Shown piece after piece: positions 59,588 through 64,000 of a stretch of 64,000 nucleotides of DNA. The translations under genes were made by a program, and so were the position numbers. The notes beneath the pieces were generated by a model. The model saw nothing but the letters and a program-made list of their open reading frames with translations, was not told where the DNA came from and ran no database searches. Every line of letters starts with the position of its first letter. The first letter of the stretch is position 1. This DNA is from Branchiostoma lanceolatum (Eukaryota > Chordata > Leptocardii > Amphioxiformes > Branchiostomatidae), in contig NC_089731.1 of the NCBI RefSeq assembly GCF_035083965.1, forward strand, positions 751,501 to 815,500. Direction: 5' to 3'.

Positions 59588-62500
59588 GCGCACACACACA
59601 CAAACACACACACACACACACACACACAGTTACACTCACACACACACACACAAACACAAACACGCAAACACACAAACACACACACAGGGCTAGAAACTAT
59701 ATTTCACTCGTATCTCCAAGCAGATGTTTGGCCAGAATCATGACGTCTTCTGACTGCCAGGCTGCCAATCGCCGCAATGTCAGAAAAGGCCGGGTATAGT
59801 CAGAAAACGTTATGAGTCCCCCCAACATCTGCTTGGACGCTAACTTCACTCCCCCGTGGGGCGAAGTAACAACTACGCGGTGTGTTTTCCACCCAGCTGT
59901 TCTATCGCGTCTCTACCAATTAGGGAGAACCCGGTCTGTAATACTTCCACCGGGCCCATGGAGCGGTTAATGTAGGGCGAAGGTTATGTCGATTAACGAG
60001 CTCTGGGTGGAACTCGGCTCAGTACGATACAACTGTTACACATTGTCGACCAGTTAGGCCACTTTGAGTTGATTGTATGGATCACATCCGCATGCCCATC
60101 AATTTTCGTCGGTCCACCCAAAACCGTACCTGAAAGGTGAGCATATATATATATGCTGCAACTAGCAACAAAAAATATAAGAAAACTGATACCAATGTCG
60201 TAGAATGCCAAAGTCAATTCCAAGTCAAAGAAGAAGATGTCATAGAAAAAATGTATAAAATCTATTGTTCCGTATACCATACTCTGGGTGTTTAGTCGTC
60301 TGATCAACCTTCCTGATCACTTAGATTTCATCATAATGGCAACTTTTTTGATCCAACGTTTTGTCGCACGCTTGCGTCAGTTTTGGGGTGTCAAGAGGAT
60401 GTCATTCATATAACTAAATCAACATGGCCGAACAGAGTATCAAAACACACGAAAGATAACAGTTACTCAAGAAACCATGGCTAGACTTGTAAACAGTCCG
60501 ACGGCTCAGGTAGCGTTATCTACCTTTCGCCAGTGACTGAAACGTCTGACTATTTACAAATCTATCCGGTTGCTTGAGTAACCGTTATCTTAATGTATTT
60601 TGTTACCTGAATGCCTGAATTTTCATGGACATATGGAGGAATAGAAGGTTCTGATTTTAGACGGTTCAGTGGGAAAGAAAATGACCAAGACTTGGTGATA
60701 CGTTCTAAACGAAAACTGAGACAACATAACGTAAATTCTGAAACACGTTTTAACTGTAATAGCCAACTTAAAATTAGCTCTTACCAACACAGATGAACTT
60801 TTACTCACATAACATAACGTAAGGTCTAGTGCGATGGTAAAATGCTCTCTCTCAAGGCCACTTTAAAATAACTCATAATCTGGAATTGGAAATAGGTGGA
60901 AAGGTAGGAAAGATTTTCAAGGTCAGATTTCTAAGAATAGCCGCTGCAATGGAAAGCTATCAGTTTACAGTTCTTAAGTGTTGATAAAGCTTTAAATGTC
61001 AGAGGTCGACAGCAGTCATGTCACAACAGCACTTAGTATGTCAATTAGGAAAACGTCCGCACAGATCTAGAACTTACAAACAAATACTTCGACAACGCAA
61101 CGTAAGGTCTACCAGCTCTCTCAACGCCACTATAATTCAAAAGAGGTAAATAAAGCGTGTTAAGAAATGTTTGCAAGGTTGTATTTCTTGGTTCCTCTAA
61201 GAATATCTGCTCTACTCAAATGTGTGTCAAGGCTCCCCATGTCACAACATTATTGCAATTAGAACATGTCGACAACATCCGCACAGATCTAGCACTAAGA
61301 TATCCCGGCGGGAGCTTCAAATGGACGGATTTAGATCCCTCGCGTTTGTAACCGCATCGCAGGTCAAAGGAACGTAAATATACTTAGTTGCAGACACTTA
61401 AAGACAATGGACCTTTCAGTAAGTCTTGGTCTTAAGTTGTTTGGCATTAAGGCTGCAGTTACTAAGCAATACATTCACCTGTGCACATGCACTGCATATG
61501 AGGGTAGAGGGCATCTGAGGTAATCTCCAAGCAGATGTAAGGTTCCAGCTAATTCCCATTATTTACTGTCAGTTCTTACATAGCTTGTAAAACTGGTGTC
61601 TAACGTGGATCCGAGAGTCCGAGTTCGATCCTAGGGTCGGACACAGTTCGGATATGCTGTAAGGGATTGCACCCGTCACTTCTGATGATGACGTAAAGCC
61701 GGCGGCGTCGTGTATGAGGGAGCTTTGGGCAAAAGCCTCAAGCGTCAAATCTATGCACGTAAAAGAACCCAACACACTTATCGAGAAGGGGTGACCCGGT
61801 GTGCTTGACCCAAAACGTGAGCCGTGGCGAAGCCTCTTTACGTACCACTAGCTACTTGAAAAAGCATCAGACTTCACCTCAATTGAGGATGACTTTTTCT
61901 CACAGTCATTTCTGAACAGATGTCCTCGTTCAAGGTTCAAGGTTTTCTCACAGTGCGCCTGAATGAAAACTTATGATGGCCAAACTACCCTGGCAAAATT
62001 ATTCTCTCTTCCGTCAGCGTTGTTAGCCTAGTAGAGACCATGGTTTACCGGTTAAACAGACCAAAACAAACGATCGAAAACATGCCTGAAATAGCGACTA
62101 CCTGCCCGCCACGGTGCTGAGTGTAGCGCCGCACGCACCAAAGGGCCGGTCTGCATATTTCACGCCCCATTAACAAAGGAGACACAACAAAGCACGGGCA
62201 GGTGTGCGGGCATCGGGTAGCTTTCTGGGGGAAGGTCACTGAACTCGGCTCCTTCACTGTTGAGAAAGACGTTTAAACATTATTATATTTAAGGTTCGTT
62301 CGTTTTAAATATGCATCGCTAACAGTCATATATTGTAAAAACACAACATTAATTCAGCCTTCGAGCTGTGATTGTAGTGATATGAAGTTGTGTTCTCAAT
62401 AAAGCCTTTACTACTATATCATGATAATTAAGATTCGAGCTCTGATCCTTTAGAAAGCCACCCACAAAGCGAACTAGTCGGTGTGGGTAATCTGCAAGCA

Positions 62501-63917
62501 GATCTATAGGTTGCATAAAGACCGTATCAAACTGGCAGAGGAAGTACGTTTTGCATTACAAGCTCCTTCTTCCAGTTGGATACGGTCCTTGCAATCCATT
62601 GGGTCTGGTTGGAGACTAGGTGTGGGCTTGAATAAAGGGAACTATGCGACTAGAGCGTCTTTTCTGAAGATGTGGCGTGAGTGTGTACGGTTGGCTTGAG
62701 GTTGTCCACTACTATATACCTGCTATAATAAATTTTGTTCAAACTTTAAATTCAGATAAACAAAATATACAAAACAGAAACAAGAAAATACAGTTGTACA
62801 TACACTGACAAATGAATAACTTGCGGCAATAATCAACTGAGCTTAAAAAACAAGGTATGGCGATTCCCACTTCTTGTTGTGTTTACATATTTTGTTCTGA
62901 CGTGTTGCAATATTTTTCTCTAATCTGTATATATACTTGACAAAGGCGATAAATCTTTGGACGGATAGATTATTTTATGTTTGCTCTAAACATAATAAAT
63001 ATGATTTTAATACAGGACGAGTCAGCATCTATGGTCTACTTAAACAAGTACGACTGGATATCCAACGGCGTTCGGCCCACAGGCGGACCCGGTACCGCCC
63101 ACGAGATGAGGCGGCTCGGCTTGCGGGGTCCAGACAGCACCGGCCCCGCCCGCGTGCTGAGGAGGCCCCGGTGCGGCGTGGCGGATGTAGAAAACCCCGG
63201 GTCTTCAGACGTGCGGTGGCCCAGGACCGACCTGACCTACAAGATCAGCTACTACACCGCCGATCTCACCAGGGAGGAGGTGGACATAGCGATCGCTGAT
63301 GCCTTCGGGGTACGTCATAAATGTATGCATGTCACATTCAGCAATGCTTTACATGGGAGAAATCTCACTACTACTGTAGTAATAGCACATATACTGTACA
63401 GAAAGTGCGAATTAATAATGTTGACAAGTGGAAAAAATGGCTATTTTAAGAACTGCTACGCCGAGACCCAGGATCGAAACCGGGAAAGGTATCCTTGTCG
63501 GAGCTGCACCATCTTTTGGAAGAGACGACAAATGGGGGTCCCGTGTTCGAGGAGGTGCCTCGAGTGCGTTACAACAGCCTCATTACTCACATGGGTACCT
63601 ACTGGCTGTAATAATACAACTTGGTGAATAATACAATCTACTCTTTTTGGCTTATATGATATATAGTTCTTACATCCCTATCCAGCTGTGGGAGTCCGTC
63701 TCCTCGCTGCGCTTCACGCGCACGTTCGGCACCGCGGACATCGACATCTCCTTCGTGTACGGCGACCATTTCCACGACCAGGACCCGTTCGACGGGCCGT
63801 CCACGGCGGCAGGCGGCGGCAGCCTGGCCCACGCCTTCCCGCCCGACATCGACTCCGACTTCCGGGGGGACGTCCACTTCGACGACTCCGAGACATGGAC
63901 CATGGACAAGAAGGAAG
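52862..63917 (+). CDS. Gene D: matrix metalloproteinase, 5' part (continues beyond right edge)
   Basis: Three exons: 52862-52945, 63016-63309 and 63686-63917, in phase (0, 0, then 1 at the end), encoding 203 residues. It is a secreted zinc endopeptidase of the matrixin (M10A) family. Residues 1-28 are a signal peptide. The propeptide contains YLNKYDW and the cysteine switch PRCGVADV (79-86), whose Cys 81 would hold the catalytic zinc latent. The catalytic domain begins near residue 99 with TDLTYKISYY and carries the structural-zinc and calcium region GDHFHDQDPFDGP, SLAHAF and GDVHFDD. The HExxH catalytic motif and any hemopexin domain would be past the window. No furin-type RxKR site is seen after the switch. 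The joining of exon 1 to exon 2 across a 10-kb intron is inferred. Confidence 0.82.
53068..53405. mobile_element. Two MITE family 3 relatives in tandem
   Basis: Two segments each with GAGCGACCGTACAGC(A)ACC-type starts and GTGTGACC...TTTCTATAATTGGAA interiors, ending near GGTCGCCCAGCGGTCGC. Confidence 0.6.
53641..53876. mobile_element. MITE family 1, copy 3
   Basis: 236 bp, GCCCCTGTCACACTTGTGCG to CAAGTGTGACAGGGCC. Nearly the same as copy 1 at 2892. Confidence 0.82.
53909..54143. mobile_element. MITE family 1, copy 4 (adjacent)
   Basis: GGGCCCTATCACACCTGCGC to ATACGTGTAAAGAGGGCT, inverted relative to copy 3 and only about 30 bp away. Confidence 0.72.
54255..54492. mobile_element. MITE family 1, copy 5 (degenerate)
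   Basis: Retains ATTGTGCGTATTTCAAGTCC and CAATACGCAACTCATACGGA blocks; ends eroded. Confidence 0.55.
54625..54775 (-). mobile_element. tRNA-derived SINE, inverted copy
   Basis: Minus strand has GGCGTAACG, then GGTCCCGAGTTCAAATCTCC (B box) and TTGTGCCCTTGGGGAAGGC. Confidence 0.65.
55070..55650. repeat. Satellite in gene D intron 1 (about 135-140 bp units)
   Basis: Five units near 55074, 55207, 55346, 55481 and 55624 with ACTTGTTCTTGGCGAGGTGA and GTTGTCTCTAACGTGACG blocks. Confidence 0.85.
56180..58165. repeat. Satellite in gene D intron 1 (about 160-185 bp units)
   Basis: About eleven degenerate units sharing GCGGAGAxGACAGTTTTAGAG-, CTCAACCCAAGGTTGGGAGG- and CAAGACACTAAATCTTC-like blocks, with TTTAGTCAGCTGTTACGTAT near the junctions. 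Confidence 0.85.
58190..59105. repeat. Related satellite in gene D intron 1 (about 190-bp units)
   Basis: Four to five units with ATTGAAACAATATGGGAGCA, TGACTTCTCGACTTGACTTC and AGGCACGAAATCCTCGCAT. TCAGCTGTTATGTATGACTT links it to the array at 56180. Confidence 0.8.
59445..59690. repeat. CA-rich microsatellite
   Basis: About 245 bp of (CA)n with GC and AA interruptions. Confidence 0.9.
59710..59842. mobile_element. MITE family 2, copy with 9-bp target-site duplication
   Basis: GTATCTCCAAGCAGATGTT to AACATCTGCTTGGACGCTA. Flanks are ATTTCACTC (59701-59709) and ACTTCACTC (59843-59851), one mismatch. Confidence 0.78.
60454..60592. mobile_element. Small foldback element
   Basis: AGATAACAGTTACTCAAG and the near-complement CTTGAGTAACCGTTATCT about 120 bp apart, non-coding. 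Confidence 0.6.
60740..61380. repeat. Degenerate duplicated block in gene D intron 1
   Basis: AACGTAAGGTCTA, CTCTCTCAA and TTTCTAAGAATA-like blocks recur at about 270-bp spacing. No gene recognised. Confidence 0.45.
61565..61870 (+). mobile_element. SINE-like element
   Basis: Head with CTAACGTGGATCCGAGAGTC and GAGTTCGATCCTAGGG (B-box-like), then GACGTAAAGCCGGCGGCG and GTAAAAGAACCCAACACAC. Parts are shared with 25195 and 48985. Confidence 0.6.
62488..62618. mobile_element. MITE family 2, copy with 8-bp target-site duplication
   Basis: TAATCTGCAAGCAGATCTAT to CTGGTTGGAGACTA. GGTGTGGG stands at both 62480-62487 and 62619-62626. Confidence 0.78.
63016..63309 (+). CDS. Gene D exon 2: MMP propeptide and start of catalytic domain
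   Basis: Starts after ATACAG with DESASMVYLNKYDW and includes MRRLGLRGPDSTG, VLRRPRCGVADV and DLTYKISYYTADL. PRCGVADV is the matrixin cysteine switch. 98 codons, phase 0 at both ends, donor GTACGT. The stretch between the first helix and the switch is short for an MMP. Confidence 0.9.
63686..63917 (+). CDS. Gene D exon 3: MMP catalytic domain, first half
   Basis: Starts after ATCCAG with LWESVSSLRFTR. It contains ADIDISFVYGDHFHDQDPF, DGP, SLAHAFPP and GDVHFDDSETW, the structural-zinc and calcium ligand region of MMPs. Ends in phase 1 at a GTTGGG donor. The HExxH exon is beyond the window. Confidence 0.9.
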
Positions 63918-64000
63918 GTTGGGATTTTTCGTGCGCGTCTCTCTCTGTCCCTGTTTCTCTCTGTCTCTCTGCGTGTCTGCCTCTCTATGTGTCTGTGTCT

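Noticed and set aside
62977-63627. Continuous frame through the MMP exon to 63627
   Set aside because: Reading past the GTACGT donor at 63310 gives sequence unlike any MMP. The next exon starts at 63686 with the expected catalytic sequence.

Overview
The window looks like nuclear DNA of an invertebrate chordate, most probably a lancelet (Branchiostoma). The evidence is short exons with GT-AG splice sites, introns full of short tandem repeats, tRNA-derived SINEs and many small inverted-repeat elements (MITEs), together with receptor ectodomains that closely match vertebrate TIE1/TIE2 (angiopoietin receptors). The organism is inferred; no marker gene proves it.

Three paralogous genes lie head to tail on the minus strand and were rebuilt exon by exon, with every splice phase consistent. 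Gene C (34357-45481) and gene B (19218-32313) are complete. Gene A (219-13758) has its start here and runs off the left edge. All three share one plan: signal peptide, two Ig-like domains of TIE type, four 8-cysteine EGF modules (the second carrying the TIE signature around [11 protein letters not shown]), then two 6-cysteine EGF modules. B and C end in one transmembrane helix and a short tail (about 24 residues in B, 125 in C) followed by a stop codon. Neither has the FNIII repeats or tyrosine kinase of true TIE receptors. The cluster therefore encodes kinase-less, TIE-like cell-surface proteins, possibly decoys, co-receptors or adhesion proteins.

On the plus strand at the right, facing away from gene C, lies the 5' part of a matrix metalloproteinase gene (gene D, 52862 to beyond 63917). 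It has a signal-peptide exon, a propeptide exon with a PRCGVADV cysteine switch, and the first catalytic exon. The exon with the zinc-binding HExxH motif would lie past the right edge. Intron 1 (about 10 kb) is mostly degenerate satellite arrays.

The most unusual structural theme is that many receptor exons are flanked, in the adjoining intron, by tandem partial copies of themselves. Each copy keeps one splice site and a piece of the exon plus adjoining intron (units of about 69, 87, 112, 113, 145, 148 and 203 bp). This occurs in all three paralogs, on the donor side of some exons and the acceptor side of others. Other notable structures are a 144-bp perfect palindrome with 9-bp target-site duplications, a retroposed 836-bp insertion with a 12-bp target-site duplication, and several MITE families.

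Region by region: 1-13.8 kb gene A; 13.9-19.2 kb intergenic and gene B 3' UTR; 19.2-32.3 kb gene B; 32.3-34.4 kb spacer with MITEs; 34.4-45.5 kb gene C; 45.5-52.8 kb intergenic with GA-rich repeats, MITEs and a satellite; 52.9-64 kb gene D, with its satellite-filled intron.
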